From NCBI RefSeq assembly GCF_902726645.1, contig NZ_CACVAO010000001.1, positions 1,426,001 through 1,490,000 of the forward strand: a stretch of 64,000 bases of DNA, given 5' to 3'. This document shows positions 41,092 to 50,662 of the stretch, piece by piece. The stretch comes from Halobacillus ihumii (GTDB lineage Bacteria; Bacillota; Bacilli; Bacillales; Halobacillaceae). Within the stretch, counting starts at the first letter, position 1. Every line of letters begins with the position of its first letter. The notes beneath the pieces are model-generated. The model was not told the DNA's origin and searched no databases. It saw only the letters and a program-made list of their open reading frames with translations. The position numbers and the translations under genes were made by a program.

Positions 41092-44000
41092 CTAGTCTTC
41101 TTGTTTTTTGAAGTAGCCGGTGATTTTATTGGATAGGTCGTCAAAGTAGGTGTAGACGACGGGGATCAGGATAAGCGTGAAGAAGCTTGAAACGGTCAGC
41201 CCAAAGATGATCGTTACAGCAAGCGGCTGCTGTGCTTCAGCGCCTTGCCCGATGCCGAGCGCAAGCGGCAGCATGCCTAACACGGTCGTAAGCGTGGTCA
41301 TCAAAATTGGTCGCAGACGGTTTGGTCCCGCTTCTAAAATCGCTTCCCTGCGATCATATGAATTTCTTCGCAATATATTAATGTAATCAACGAGCACAAT
41401 CGCATTGTTGACGACAATCCCCGCGAGCATGATAATTCCGACAAACGCTGGCAGACTGAATGGCAAGCCGGTGATAAATAACCCTCCCGACACCCCTACG
41501 ATCGTCGCGGGCAGCGAGAACATAATAATCAACGGGAATAGGAAATTCTCAAACTGGACCGCCATTACGGCATACACGAGAAAGATGGAAAACACGAGCG
41601 CAAGCGCCAGATCACCAAAGGCATCGCGCATGTCTTCCGCTTGTCCGCCAATCGAATATGAGTAGCCTTCCGGAAAATTCAAGCTGTCGAGCTGCGCGCG
41701 AACCGCTTCAGTCGTACTGCCGAGGTCACGGCCCACGACGTCCGCTTCCACGTTTACCTGCGGCTGCTGCCCTTCCCGCAATAAAGAAACAGGGCCTTGA
41801 ACTTGCTGCAAGTCGGCAATCGTTGCCAAGGGGATAATTGCTCCGGTCGGTGTCTGTACCGACATCCCTTCTAAATCAGCAATCGTTTGGCGTTCTTCTT
41901 TTGGCAAAATCAATCGAACATCAATTTCGTTGCCGCCCTCACGATATCGGGTGGCGATTTGTCCGCTAAAGGCGAGCTGAATCTGGTTGATGACTTGCTG
42001 ATCACTTAAGCCATACTGAGCCGCCTTCTGGGCATTCACATCGATTTGCATTTCTGGACGTCCTTCATCTGTAGAAGAGGTCGGTTCACTGATCCCCTCC
42101 ACATCTTCCATTAAATAGACAACCTGACGAGACAACTGATCGAGCACTTCGTATTCGGGGCCATTCAGCTGGATCTGCAACGGCGCACCTGTGCCAAGTC
42201 CGGCTTCCATTTCACTGACCGCTATATCGGCCCCCGCTATACCTTGTAAAGCTTCGTTAATGTCTTCCGTGACAGCCTTTGTGGTCTGCTCGCGTTCTCC
42301 CGGATCAACAAGCTGTATCGTGTAGGAGGCAAAGTCAGAAGAACTGTTGCCCACTCCACCGCCGATGCCTCCGCCGCCAATCGTCAGATAGCTCACGTCT
42401 ATGACGTCACTAAATTCCTTGAGACGATCGTCCACCTGGTTGGTAAACTCTTGAGTGGTTTCTATTCCTGTCCCCTCAGGCATGTTAACACTAACTTGCA
42501 CTTGTCCTTGGTCAGAGGGCGGAATAAATTCCGTGCCGATCAACGGGATCAGCGCGACTCCAATCGCCACACTGATCACGGTCGCAAGCACCGTTGTTTT
42601 TCTATACTTCAACACTTTTCGTAACAAGCTGCGATACGCATCGTTTACCTTTTCTAAAAATCGGTCGAACCAATAGCGGCGGCCGCTTGATGCAATTGTC
42701 TTCGTTAACAGCTTCGATGACAGCATTGGTACGAGCGTAACCGATACGGCAAGCGAGGCGATCAGTGCAAACGACACCGTTAACGCTAAGGGCGTGAACA
42801 GCTCCGAGGCGATCCCTTCCACAAAAATAATCGGCAAAAATACAACGAGTGTCGTCGTTGCGGAGGCGATGACAGCGGGAGCCAGTTCAGAAGCACCCAG
42901 TTTCGAAGCTTCAGCCATCGAGTATCCACGCTGCCGATAACTATAAATGCTCTCTAAAATCACGATCGAGCTGTCGACCATCATACCAATTCCGAGCGCC
43001 AGTCCGCCCATCGTCAGAACATTGAGCGTTTCACCTGTGAAATACATCAAAGTGAACGTTGAAATAATTGCGATCGGAATCGAAATCCCGATAACGAGCG
43101 TCGCACGGATACTTTTCAAAAACAACAGCAAGATGAATACAGAGATAATCCCGCCGATGATAATATTTTTTACTACACTATTGATCGAAGTTTTGACAAA
43201 TTCACTCGTGTCGAGCACGACTTCCAGTTCGACATCTTCCGGCAGCTCACTCTTCGCTTCTTCCATGGCTGCATGAATCTGATCCGCGGTTTCGACTGTA
43301 TTACTATCGGTTTTTTTCAAAAATGATAACACAACGGCCGGCGTGCCATTCACCTCAGAAATCGTATTCGACGTAGCAAAATTCTCCTCGACATCAGCGA
43401 TTTGATCAAGGGTGAGGCTGGCGCCATCTGGTGTTTGGATAATCGTCTCGCGCACATCCTCAATGCTTTCGTACTCCCCACTGATCCGAATTTGCAGATC
43501 CTTCTGCCCTTTTTGAATGTTGCTGGCAGAAGCGGACTGATTCGAGGAATTTAACGCTTGAATAATCGTCTGCGCATTGAGTCCGTATTGCGCCATTTGG
43601 GCGCGGTCGATCAGCACTTGAACTTCACGCGTTCGCCCGCCTTCAACTGTGACGGAGGCCACTCCTTCCTGGCGTTCAAATAAGGGAATGAGTCGATTCT
43701 CGGCCAATTTCTGCAAATTTTCCGGCGTATCGCCTGACAATCCAATCGTCATGATCGGCAGCTGCTGGGGATTGAAACGCAGCACGCTCGGCTCTCCTGC
43801 CCCCTCCGGCAGTACACTCGTTACGGAATCGACCTTCTCCCTTACTTCAAGCAACGTGCTGTCAAGATCAACTCCTGTATTAAACTGCATCATCACAAGT
43901 GATGCACCTGCTTGAGACCGTGATTGCAAGACTTCAAGCCCTTCAAGCGAGCTGACTGCAGATTCAATCGGACGACTGACCAATTTTTCAACTTCTTGCG

Positions 44001-44166
44001 GGGCTGCACCTTCGTAACTCGTTGATACCACAGCGATCGGCAGTTCAATATCTGGAAAAAGATCGATCGTAAGCGATCGCAGTGATACGAAACCAAGCCC
44101 GAGAATGGCAGCGACAATCATGATCACTCCGACCGGACGCTTGACGGATTCGTTTACAAGCTTCAC
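41092..44166 (-). CDS. RND-family efflux transporter (SwrC/AcrB-like)
   Basis: A 1024-aa protein with the RND layout: first helix near residue 12, a large porter loop, an LPIIFVEG-containing helix block near 330-480 (with GLALGIGMMVDSSIVILESI around 390, carrying proton-relay acidic residues), a second loop, and a final helix block with GIVVNNAIVLVDYIN. It resembles Bacillus SwrC/YerP, which exports surfactin and lipophilic compounds. The GTG start directly follows the stop of the membrane fusion gene, so the two are translationally coupled. The substrate is unknown. Confidence 0.92.
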   Translation of the reverse strand: MKLVNESVKRPVGVIMIVAAILGLGFVSLRSLTIDLFPDIELPIAVVSTSYEGAAPQEVEKLVSRPIESAVSSLEGLEVLQSRSQAGASLVMMQFNTGVDLDSTLLEVREKVDSVTSVLPEGAGEPSVLRFNPQQLPIMTIGLSGDTPENLQKLAENRLIPLFERQEGVASVTVEGGRTREVQVLIDRAQMAQYGLNAQTIIQALNSSNQSASASNIQKGQKDLQIRISGEYESIEDVRETIIQTPDGASLTLDQIADVEENFATSNTISEVNGTPAVVLSFLKKTDSNTVETADQIHAAMEEAKSELPEDVELEVVLDTSEFVKTSINSVVKNIIIGGIISVFILLLFLKSIRATLVIGISIPIAIISTFTLMYFTGETLNVLTMGGLALGIGMMVDSSIVILESIYSYRQRGYSMAEASKLGASELAPAVIASATTTLVVFLPIIFVEGIASELFTPLALTVSFALIASLAVSVTLVPMLSSKLLTKTIASSGRRYWFDRFLEKVNDAYRSLLRKVLKYRKTTVLATVISVAIGVALIPLIGTEFIPPSDQGQVQVSVNMPEGTGIETTQEFTNQVDDRLKEFSDVIDVSYLTIGGGGIGGGVGNSSSDFASYTIQLVDPGEREQTTKAVTEDINEALQGIAGADIAVSEMEAGLGTGAPLQIQLNGPEYEVLDQLSRQVVYLMEDVEGISEPTSSTDEGRPEMQIDVNAQKAAQYGLSDQQVINQIQLAFSGQIATRYREGGNEIDVRLILPKEERQTIADLEGMSVQTPTGAIIPLATIADLQQVQGPVSLLREGQQPQVNVEADVVGRDLGSTTEAVRAQLDSLNFPEGYSYSIGGQAEDMRDAFGDLALALVFSIFLVYAVMAVQFENFLFPLIIMFSLPATIVGVSGGLFITGLPFSLPAFVGIIMLAGIVVNNAIVLVDYINILRRNSYDRREAILEAGPNRLRPILMTTLTTVLGMLPLALGIGQGAEAQQPLAVTIIFGLTVSSFFTLILIPVVYTYFDDLSNKITGYFKKQED

Positions 44167-45510
44167 TTACGCGTCCTCCTTCATGATCGTCACATTGGCG
44201 CCATCACTTAAGGTCAGCTGGCCGCTCGTCACGACAGGTGCCTCGATGTTGACTTCACCTGCAATCGCGGTTTGATCAGTTTGTGATTCAATGACTTCCA
44301 CATCGACACGTACCGCTTTCTGGTCGACCACCTGGTAGATGTACGATTGGCCGCCCTCCTCGGCTACAGCATCAGTCGGAACAATCAACGTATCCTCGAC
44401 AACCGTTTCTGGTAAAAGGAACGTCGCCATCATACCCGGTTTGATCGTTTTATCTGGGTTCTCAACGGTTGCTTCAACAGGATAAAGCCCTGTCTCATCA
44501 GGAACCGATGGAACATAGCTGATCGTAGACGTCACCGGCTCCTCTAACGTATCAATTTGAACTTGAAGCTCTTCCCCTTCAGCAAATAACCCAAGCTGTT
44601 CCGCTGTCACGGCTGCTGTGATCGTCATTGGGTTCAAACTGACAATCGTCGCGAATGGCTGCTGATTCGTGACCATATCGCCTTCACCAGCTTTCAATGA
44701 CGAAATTTCTCCGCTGGCTGGAGCTGTGATCACTTCATTAGCGCCCTGCTCCTCCGCTTGATTCAGCTGTACTTGTGCTTGTTCAACTTGAAGTTCGGCT
44801 TGCTCAATGCCGATTCGAGCCTGTTCAAGCTGCTGCTGTGCCTGATCGACCTGCGCTTCAGCCTTGGCTACGGCTGAACTGCTTGACGCTCCCTTTTCAC
44901 CGATCAACTGTTGATACTGAGCATATGCTTGATCAGCACGAGTTTGCGCTTGTTCGTAAAGCACTTCCGGGACGGTGCCTTCTTCAACTAACTGCTTCGT
45001 CTCATCGGCCAGGGCTTGCGCCTGTTCATATTGCTGTTTGACAGCCGCAGCAGCTTTGTTACCTTGAGTGGCTTTGGCATTGGCCGCCTTCTTAGCGATT
45101 TCTACTTGCTCTTTCGCATTCTCTACTCCGGCCTCCGCTTGTTCGTAGGCAATTTGAGCGTTTTCCAGCTGTTTCTTCGCTTGCTTCACTGCGAGCTGCT
45201 GGAGTTCAACTTGGCTGCCCCTATTGCCAGGATCAACGACGCCGACCGTCTCGCCTTCTTCAATGCGGTCTCCCTTGGCTACGTTTAATGTCACCAGTTC
45301 TCCGGGGACGCTCGAGATGACGGGAGAGGTGTCCGCGGTCGTCGCCCTCCCGACTATTTTTCTTTCCATAATGAAGTTATCTTGAATAATTTCAGTGGTT
45401 TCGACGGGTGTTGTACGGGTTTCGGCTGTTTCTTTGTCGTTGTCTGTATCGTTGCAGGCGGTAAGTGTTGTGATGGTCAGCAGGAGGAGAAGGTATGTAA
45501 GACGTTTCAT
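44167..45510 (-). CDS. RND membrane fusion lipoprotein (HlyD/AcrA-like)
   Basis: It has a lipoprotein signal (KRLTYLLLLLTITTLTAC, lipobox LTAC), a barrel/lipoyl domain (VSSVPGELVTLNVAKGDRIEEGETVGVVD), and a long alpha-helical hairpin rich in EQAQ-type heptads (about residues 95-255). It returns to ITAPASGEISSLKAGEGDMV and a beta-barrel end. The frame opens at 45582, but the ATG at 45510 gives the lipoprotein signal and has GAGG upstream. It forms the pump with the adjacent RND protein. In a Gram-positive cell it would be anchored to the outer face of the membrane. Confidence 0.9.
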   Translation of the reverse strand: MKRLTYLLLLLTITTLTACNDTDNDKETAETRTTPVETTEIIQDNFIMERKIVGRATTADTSPVISSVPGELVTLNVAKGDRIEEGETVGVVDPGNRGSQVELQQLAVKQAKKQLENAQIAYEQAEAGVENAKEQVEIAKKAANAKATQGNKAAAAVKQQYEQAQALADETKQLVEEGTVPEVLYEQAQTRADQAYAQYQQLIGEKGASSSSAVAKAEAQVDQAQQQLEQARIGIEQAELQVEQAQVQLNQAEEQGANEVITAPASGEISSLKAGEGDMVTNQQPFATIVSLNPMTITAAVTAEQLGLFAEGEELQVQIDTLEEPVTSTISYVPSVPDETGLYPVEATVENPDKTIKPGMMATFLLPETVVEDTLIVPTDAVAEEGGQSYIYQVVDQKAVRVDVEVIESQTDQTAIAGEVNIEAPVVTSGQLTLSDGANVTIMKEDA

Positions 45511-45752
45511 AGGTTCGATTTCCTCTCTTGTGTGGTGGTCATAATTATGGATAATGTTACTAAACTGCGAACGGGATTGCAACTTGTCGAGTGGTGACAG
45601 ATTGATGAATTTTGTTCAGAAAAATGGAAAAACCGCTGGATAAGGATCGTGTGTCGAGTCGATGGGAAATTTCCGCGTTTTTTAGATTATTTCCCCGGAA
45701 ATAATCTATTACCCAAGAATACTAAATTATTTTATCGAATTGAGGCATAGAA

Positions 45753-45783
45753 AACCGCCTGGCTCATGTAGAGCCAGGCGGTT
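45753..45783 (-). terminator. Terminator of the 45.8-kb gene
   Basis: AACCGCCTGGCTC, 5-nt loop, exact complement (13 bp), with AAAA on the plus side giving U's for minus transcripts. It lies 8 nt after the stop. No gene is seen between it and 45510. Confidence 0.88.
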
Positions 45784-45790
45784 ATGTACC

Positions 45791-46414
45791 TTATTGCATC
45801 GTGTTGCCGAGTTGGGCAATGATGAGGTCAAGCTTTTTCACTTGTGCAAGCTGCTCATGATCCGGGAATTTCTCATCAAAGTGATGGAAAATCGGCATGA
45901 GGGCTTCGTCATCGAGCAACTGCTTGTACGTTTGATACGTATGTTGATACTGCTTAATGTAGCGTTTCATCTTTTTCTCAAAACCTGCTAAATGATAGGT
46001 AGATGAGAAGTCAAAGGCTTTCGCGATGTCGCTGTCATAGGAAGGGAATTCCGGGTTGATCGCGTGCAGCATGGCTGCGGCGAGTGGGAATTGCATCGTT
46101 GGATTGCCTTTATGGTTCTTAATCTCGTACAGGCGTTTCGTTATGTGCACGATATTCGGGCGTTCTTGTTCGCGCTGTTCTTCCATGATCTTAAAGTATT
46201 CGGATTCGAATTCTTTCGTGAGGCTGGGGTTGTCCAGCTTGAAGAAATGGCGAAAGACGAATTGATAAATCGTGTCGTCCGGAACGTACGTGTCGGCGAA
46301 CTCCTGGCTGAGATAATCGTAAACATCGACTTTTTCTCTAGGAATGTTGTTTACGACTGCTTCTTGATCATCTAATAAAAATTGCTTGATGTCTGCGGCT
46401 GTTCTGTATTTCAT
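45791..46414 (-). CDS. Soluble protein of unknown function
   Basis: A 207-aa protein I cannot assign to a named family. It is predicted mostly helical: YRTAADIKQFLLDDQEAVVN, then FVFRHFFKLDNPSLTKEF, ITKRLYEIKNHKGNPTMQFPLAAAMLHAINPEFPSYDSD, and a C-terminal LLDDEALMPIFHHFDEKFP stretch. There is no signal peptide or membrane segment. The YDSDIAKAFDF segment has the look of a conserved core. AGGAGAGG precedes the ATG. It is monocistronic, with a strong terminator. Confidence 0.65.
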   Translation of the reverse strand: MKYRTAADIKQFLLDDQEAVVNNIPREKVDVYDYLSQEFADTYVPDDTIYQFVFRHFFKLDNPSLTKEFESEYFKIMEEQREQERPNIVHITKRLYEIKNHKGNPTMQFPLAAAMLHAINPEFPSYDSDIAKAFDFSSTYHLAGFEKKMKRYIKQYQHTYQTYKQLLDDEALMPIFHHFDEKFPDHEQLAQVKKLDLIIAQLGNTMQ

Positions 46415-46663
46415 CGATTTTCACCTCTCCTTTTCCTATTCCACACATACTCCTTTGGGAAACTTCTGATTTGAAAAATTACGCCGTAGAATGAGGGGGA
46501 TTTATTTGTCTATAGAAGGTCGAGCATCCTCTAGTAGTTTCTATTTTACCGAAGTGAGGAGGTGTTGCCAAGTTCGCGGACAAATCGTAAACGTATTGTA
46601 AAAGTTGAAGGGTTGAAAGTTCGATAGAGAGGACGATATAAGCAAGGAAAGGAGTGTGATGTG

Positions 46664-46852
46664 ATGGATATTGCAGCGGCTTCAATCGTGATGAGTCAGG
46701 CGCACGTGAGACAGCAGGCAAGTCTTGCTGTTATGGATAAGGCGATCAAAACATCGCAAAGTGATGCTAATCAAATGATCCAGATGCTGCAGCAGTCACC
46801 ACCTGCTGTTCCCCATCCTACTCACGGGAATCAAATTGATGTGAAGGGGTAA
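46664..46852 (+). CDS. yjfB: YjfB-family putative motility protein
   Basis: A 62-aa protein: MDIAAASIVMSQAHVRQQAS, LAVMDKAIKTSQSDANQMIQ and a Pro/His-rich end. This matches the YjfB family (about 60 aa, start MDI..LS..M.Q....QQ.....KK..D), whose Bacillus members depend on sigma-D and are linked to motility. GGAG lies nine nt before the ATG at 46664; a GTG just before it is too close. It is transcribed alone or with the small membrane gene downstream. The molecular function is unknown. Confidence 0.8.
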   Translation: MDIAAASIVMSQAHVRQQASLAVMDKAIKTSQSDANQMIQMLQQSPPAVPHPTHGNQIDVKG

Positions 46853-46860
46853 AGAGGAAT

Positions 46861-46905
46861 AGGCAGTAAATTCCTTTGCTGAACTCAGGGAGGAAATTGC
46901 TGCCT
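46861..46905. repeat. Imperfect hairpin between yjfB and the 55-aa gene
   Basis: AGGCAGTAAATTCCT faces AGGAAATTGCTGCCT (two mismatches) around a 15-nt loop. It has no U-tract, so it may be a processing or attenuation site rather than a terminator. Confidence 0.45.
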
Positions 46906-46936
46906 GGACCTCACCAAACCAGGGAGTGTGATTAAA

Positions 46937-47104
46937 GTGGCAAAGCGTTTAGTTGTGACCGGATTCGGCTGTTTCTTTGCTGGAATTTCCTTGTTGCTGC
47001 TGGACTTTTGGACTGAATTCGCCCCTATATTAACCCTCGGAGGCATCAGTCTCGTCGTCATAGCTGTCTTTTTACAAAAAGGCGAAAAAAATAGCCGCTC
47101 TTAA
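46937..47104 (+). CDS. 55-aa two-helix membrane protein
   Basis: From a GTG at 46937, with AGGGAGTG upstream, the frame reads MAKRLVVTGFGCFFAGISLL, then LLDFWTEFAPILTLGGISLV and VIAVFLQKGEKNSRS. It has two hydrophobic helices and a basic tail. It is not recognised as a named family. Its stop codon lies inside the loop of the terminator used by the convergent lipoprotein gene. Confidence 0.6.
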   Translation: MAKRLVVTGFGCFFAGISLLLLDFWTEFAPILTLGGISLVVIAVFLQKGEKNSRS

Positions 47105-47114
47105 GAAGCGGCTG
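47085..47114 (-). terminator. Terminator of the acidic lipoprotein gene
   Basis: AGCCGCT/AGCGGCT stem with a 7-nt loop, followed on the minus strand by ATTTTTTTCG. It overlaps the end of the convergent 55-aa gene. Confidence 0.8.
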
Positions 47115-47125
47115 TAGTGAATGGA

Positions 47126-47440
47126 TTATTCGTTGTTCTGGTTTTCTCCATTTTCCATCGTGTCTTCGTTCGATCCGTCTTGGTTTCCATCATCGGTGTC
47201 TGTACCGCCATTATCGTTATTGCCTTCTTCTGTACCACCATTATCATTGTTGTTACCTTCATCATTCTGCTGCTGTTCTTCACCCATATCGTCTTCCTCA
47301 GGGGGCGTCCCTTCTTCCGTAGCATTATTGCCGTTCTCTTCTGTTTCTTCTTCTGCTGGCTGTTCTTCTTCAGAGGCACAAGCTCCAAGAACTGAGATGG
47401 CTAGAAAAGCAATGAGTAGTTTTAGGGCAATATTCTTCAT
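47126..47440 (-). CDS. Acidic low-complexity lipoprotein
   Basis: It has a lipoprotein signal (KNIALKLLIAFLAISVLGAC, lipobox LGAC) followed by about 80 residues almost entirely of Glu, Asp, Asn, Gln, Gly and Thr, with loose repeats such as NNDNGGTEEGNNDNGGT. The start at 47440 is preferred because GGAGG is eight nt upstream; the ATG at 47446 is too close. No folded domain is visible. Such tails are common on secreted proteins of salt-adapted Bacillaceae and may act as a hydrated spacer on the cell surface. The function is unknown. Confidence 0.7.
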   Translation of the reverse strand: MKNIALKLLIAFLAISVLGACASEEEQPAEEETEENGNNATEEGTPPEEDDMGEEQQQNDEGNNNDNGGTEEGNNDNGGTDTDDGNQDGSNEDTMENGENQNNE

Positions 47441-47550
47441 ATTCATTTCCTCCTTTGGTTTCGTTTACGACTTCTAGTTTGCCCGAGGCATTTGGCAGTT
47501 ATACCAAATCCTAGCAACATAGCAGTATGTAGTATCTTCCCATCATATAG

Positions 47551-47583
47551 AAGCCGCCAGGGCGATAAAGCTCCTGACGGCTT
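47551..47583 (-). terminator. Hairpin at the 3' end of the amidase gene
   Basis: AAGCCGTCAGG pairs with CCTGGCGGCTT (one mismatch) on the minus strand, 25 nt after the stop. The U-tract is poor (CTATATGATGG). Confidence 0.5.
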
Positions 47584-47608
47584 GGTGTCAAAATTTTTCT
47601 GACTTCAG

Positions 47609-48967
47609 TTAAGACGGTTTAATCTGTTCCAGCACTTCTTGCAATTGTTGAATGCTTACCTTGACCATATCCTCATACAAACCTAAGATTAATTGTCCAT
47701 ATCGATCACCGGGAACGGCCCATTTTCCATTTAAACCGACCCAGTCTGGGGCACTGCCGCGGGTGACAAGGTCAAAACGCGGGTCAACTAGAGGGTAGCC
47801 GTCTGGCAATGGTTTGGTGGAGGCATAGGCATACAAGTGCTGCAAATGCGCCAGCACTCCTTCTTTTGGTGTATCAAAACTTGCCCCTGAATTATCAGGG
47901 CCTGTGGCACCGATTCCGGCGTAGTTATTCTGTCCTTCATTAACCACCCCTGTGAAACGGAAATAGTCTGTTTCATGAAGGGCTTGCGCGAAAGCCACAT
48001 CCCCTCTTATTCCATAGACTTTGCTCAAAGTTTGATAGTAATGTCCTAATAATGGAGCATCAGGATTTACACTTCGAGCGAAACGATCCATTTGCTGTGA
48101 GGATAACATTCCGGGGCCTAAAATGCTGTAGCCCGAAACTTCCTCCTCACTGTCATCATTGCCTCCGCTGCCGTCGTTACCTTCTACATCAATATAAGCA
48201 TCTGAGATTCCAGCTTCTTTTACTTTGGCCAGCCGTTGTTCAGCATTAATTCGGCTTGAAAATGCACCCGCCTGAACACGATACCAGATCTGATCAGAGA
48301 TCGTTACCTGATCAACAAAAGATGGAATTCCCTTGGAATCGAGATAATCGACGCGATCCTGTGCATTTTCACGTTCTTGGAAAGAACCTGCAATGATTCT
48401 ATACAACGTCTTTGGGGTTACTTTTTCAAGATTAAAGACACGGGCAAGACCATTCACATGGCCGCGAGCCACCTTTTGACGATAAGCAGAGCTTTTCAAT
48501 TTTGCAGCATCGGTTGGATTGTCAATAAAGCCATTCTCCGTTAACAGTGCCGGCATAGCTGATTCACGTAAAACGTGAAAGTTGGCTTTCTTCTGACCTC
48601 GGTCTGGCAATTCGTTGACGGCCGTAATCTCCTCGTGCATAATGTCCTGATATTGAGCGGTTTGGGACGAATCTGACAATCCGATATAAATATAATCCTC
48701 ATACCCTCTGGCAGAACCATTAAAGGCATTAACGTGGATCGACAAATAGTAATCGGCATTCCATGCGTTCGCTTCATTTGTCCGCTGATCCAGGCTCTTC
48801 GTGATGTCCGATGTTCGGCTCATCTTTAAATCAACATTACGGTATTCACTGTTTAATATACTGCGAATCTTCAAGGCAATATCGAGTGTAAGATTTTTTT
48901 CCATTAACCCGCTTCCAGTGGCACCTGAATCACTTCCGCCATGTCCCGGATCTAAATATAACTTCAA
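47609..48967 (-). CDS. Three-domain peptidoglycan hydrolase: amidase_3, SPOR, glucosaminidase
   Basis: Residues 1-180 form an N-acetylmuramoyl-L-alanine amidase (Zn ligands in DPGHGG, MEKNL and LSIHVNA; catalytic Glu in LLTENGFI). Residues ~188-262 hold two SPOR-type half repeats (RIIAGSFQERENAQDRVDYL and RVQAGAFSSRINAEQRL). After a Gly/Asp/Glu linker, residues ~285-440 form a mannosyl-glycoprotein glucosaminidase-like domain (FAQALHETDYFRFTG, NNYAGIGATG). The start is TTG with AAAGGAGGAG upstream. No signal peptide is seen, so it may act on the spore or mother-cell wall, or be released by lysis. Two cutting activities plus a denuded-glycan binder is an uncommon combination. Confidence 0.87.
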   Translation of the reverse strand: MKLYLDPGHGGSDSGATGSGLMEKNLTLDIALKIRSILNSEYRNVDLKMSRTSDITKSLDQRTNEANAWNADYYLSIHVNAFNGSARGYEDYIYIGLSDSSQTAQYQDIMHEEITAVNELPDRGQKKANFHVLRESAMPALLTENGFIDNPTDAAKLKSSAYRQKVARGHVNGLARVFNLEKVTPKTLYRIIAGSFQERENAQDRVDYLDSKGIPSFVDQVTISDQIWYRVQAGAFSSRINAEQRLAKVKEAGISDAYIDVEGNDGSGGNDDSEEEVSGYSILGPGMLSSQQMDRFARSVNPDAPLLGHYYQTLSKVYGIRGDVAFAQALHETDYFRFTGVVNEGQNNYAGIGATGPDNSGASFDTPKEGVLAHLQHLYAYASTKPLPDGYPLVDPRFDLVTRGSAPDWVGLNGKWAVPGDRYGQLILGLYEDMVKVSIQQLQEVLEQIKPS

Positions 48968-48992
48968 GGTTTCATCTCCTCCTTTTATTTTT

Positions 48993-49034
48993 TTAAAAAA
49001 ATGATAACGGATCTTTCAGCTGCGATCCGTTATC
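48993..49034 (-). terminator. Terminator of aprX
   Basis: GATAACGGATC, 10-nt loop, exact complement (11 bp), then ATTTTTTT on the minus strand. It is about 70 nt after the aprX stop. Confidence 0.85.
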
Positions 49035-49105
49035 CATGATAAAGATATTTGTCCAACACCTCCATCCCCTTTGCGACATAGAGTTCGAGAGTACGGGGTT
49101 TTTAT

Positions 49106-50422
49106 CTAGGCGTCGTCACTAGAATCTACTGCTTTCTCGGCATCTACATAACCTGCACCTTGAACATATTCTGGTAATCCTCTATCGATTGCTGTATCAA
49201 GCAGCCGCTGTTTTACCTGATCTGGTGTTTCTTCTGCATGAGCTTGAAGGATCAAGGCAACAATCCCTGCACAAATCGGGGTCGCCATCGATGTTCCTGA
49301 TAACGAAAAATATTCGTCATCCACACGACTCGACTTCGACGTTTTATCTAAAAACGAACCAGGTGCTCGTAACGAAACAATGTTAACACCTGGGGCCAGG
49401 ACATCTGGCTTCGATACTTCCCCGCATGCCGGACCACGGCTTGAGAAAGGAGCAATATCTTCATCAGTACGATTGATCGTATTCTGATCGTCCATGGCTC
49501 CCACCGTGATCACCTTCGAACTGATCCCTGGAGTTCCGACCGTTCGTTGGTCAGGTCCGGAGTTCCCTGCAGCTACACAAACAACAATGCCGCTTTCCCA
49601 TGCTTTATCAACAATTTGAACAAGAGGGTCATTACAGTCTGATTCATCTGCTGCAGCCCCTAGGGAAAGCGAAATGATATCAATTTTATGCTCCTCTTTG
49701 TTGTCGATACACCATTGTACACCAGAAACAATTGTAGAGAGTGAGCCAGACCCCATTTGGTTCAGCACCTTCACTCCTACAATCCCCGCTTCAGGGGCAG
49801 TTCCACGGTATCTTAAATCTGAAGAAAAACCGTTACCTGCCGCGTCCCCGGCACAATGGGTTCCATGTCCATTATCATCATAAGGTTCGAGTTTGTTGTT
49901 TACAAAATCTTTAAAGGCTACAATTCGGTTCGTCGGCTGTGTTAAATCCTCGTGGGGATAAACGCCTGTATCCACAATTGCAATGTTGACGCCTTTCCCG
50001 GTAATGCCTTTTTGGTTCAGCTGTTGCGCATGAACCGACGGGGAGGCTACATCCAGTAAAGCCTTCACTTCGCGGTCATAGTAAATTTTCTTAATTTGAC
50101 AGTCATTGTTCATCAGTTTCTCGATCGTCTTTGCGGTCAATTCGGCTGAACAACTGGATGTGCTCGGAAACTCCTGCATAATCTTGGATTTCCCATCCAG
50201 TTCAACTACATCATGAACCTTGTTTAACGCTGAATACATGTGTTCGAATTCAATAATAACAGGAAGTTTCTTCGATTTTTTTAGTCTATTTTCTATAAAT
50301 CGGTGTAGAAAACAAGGAGTACGACGTAAAGGTTTATACAGATGGATTAATTGGTGGCGCAATTCTTTGTCGAATTTGTCGCTATGCTCGCGCGCTAGTT
50401 GAATCATAGAGAATCCTAACAT
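49106..50422 (-). CDS. aprX: Subtilisin-like intracellular serine protease AprX
   Basis: An S8 peptidase of 438 aa. The catalytic motifs are Asp in NIAIVDTGVYPHEDL, His in DNGHGTHCAGD, the oxyanion Asn in VCVAAGNSGPDQ and Ser in FSLSGTSMATPICAG. The N-terminal ~130 residues resemble an I9-type prodomain, and no signal peptide is present, as in Bacillus AprX. The frame opens at 50446, but AAGGAGGTGAT seven nt before the ATG at 50422 sets the start. Array E occupies the upstream gap. It is probably a stationary-phase cytoplasmic protease; the regulation is not visible. Confidence 0.93.
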   Translation of the reverse strand: MLGFSMIQLAREHSDKFDKELRHQLIHLYKPLRRTPCFLHRFIENRLKKSKKLPVIIEFEHMYSALNKVHDVVELDGKSKIMQEFPSTSSCSAELTAKTIEKLMNNDCQIKKIYYDREVKALLDVASPSVHAQQLNQKGITGKGVNIAIVDTGVYPHEDLTQPTNRIVAFKDFVNNKLEPYDDNGHGTHCAGDAAGNGFSSDLRYRGTAPEAGIVGVKVLNQMGSGSLSTIVSGVQWCIDNKEEHKIDIISLSLGAAADESDCNDPLVQIVDKAWESGIVVCVAAGNSGPDQRTVGTPGISSKVITVGAMDDQNTINRTDEDIAPFSSRGPACGEVSKPDVLAPGVNIVSLRAPGSFLDKTSKSSRVDDEYFSLSGTSMATPICAGIVALILQAHAEETPDQVKQRLLDTAIDRGLPEYVQGAGYVDAEKAVDSSDDA

Positions 50423-50662
50423 TCTATCACCTCCTTTTATCGTCATGCTGTATTCTATGAAAAAGTTAAGAAGAAATGGCGGTATTTGTAGGGTTATGAG
50501 TGAAAAAAGGCGCTTGTCTGATAGAAAATTCTATGGATTTGGAGGTTTTTACTGAAAAAGAGTATACGCCGCTGCATGGCTGGCGATGGATCGCAGGGTA
50601 AAACGTGGAGTTATAGGGGGAATTTATTGTGCGTTGCGTCGCTGTCCAAGTGAAAACTTCAT

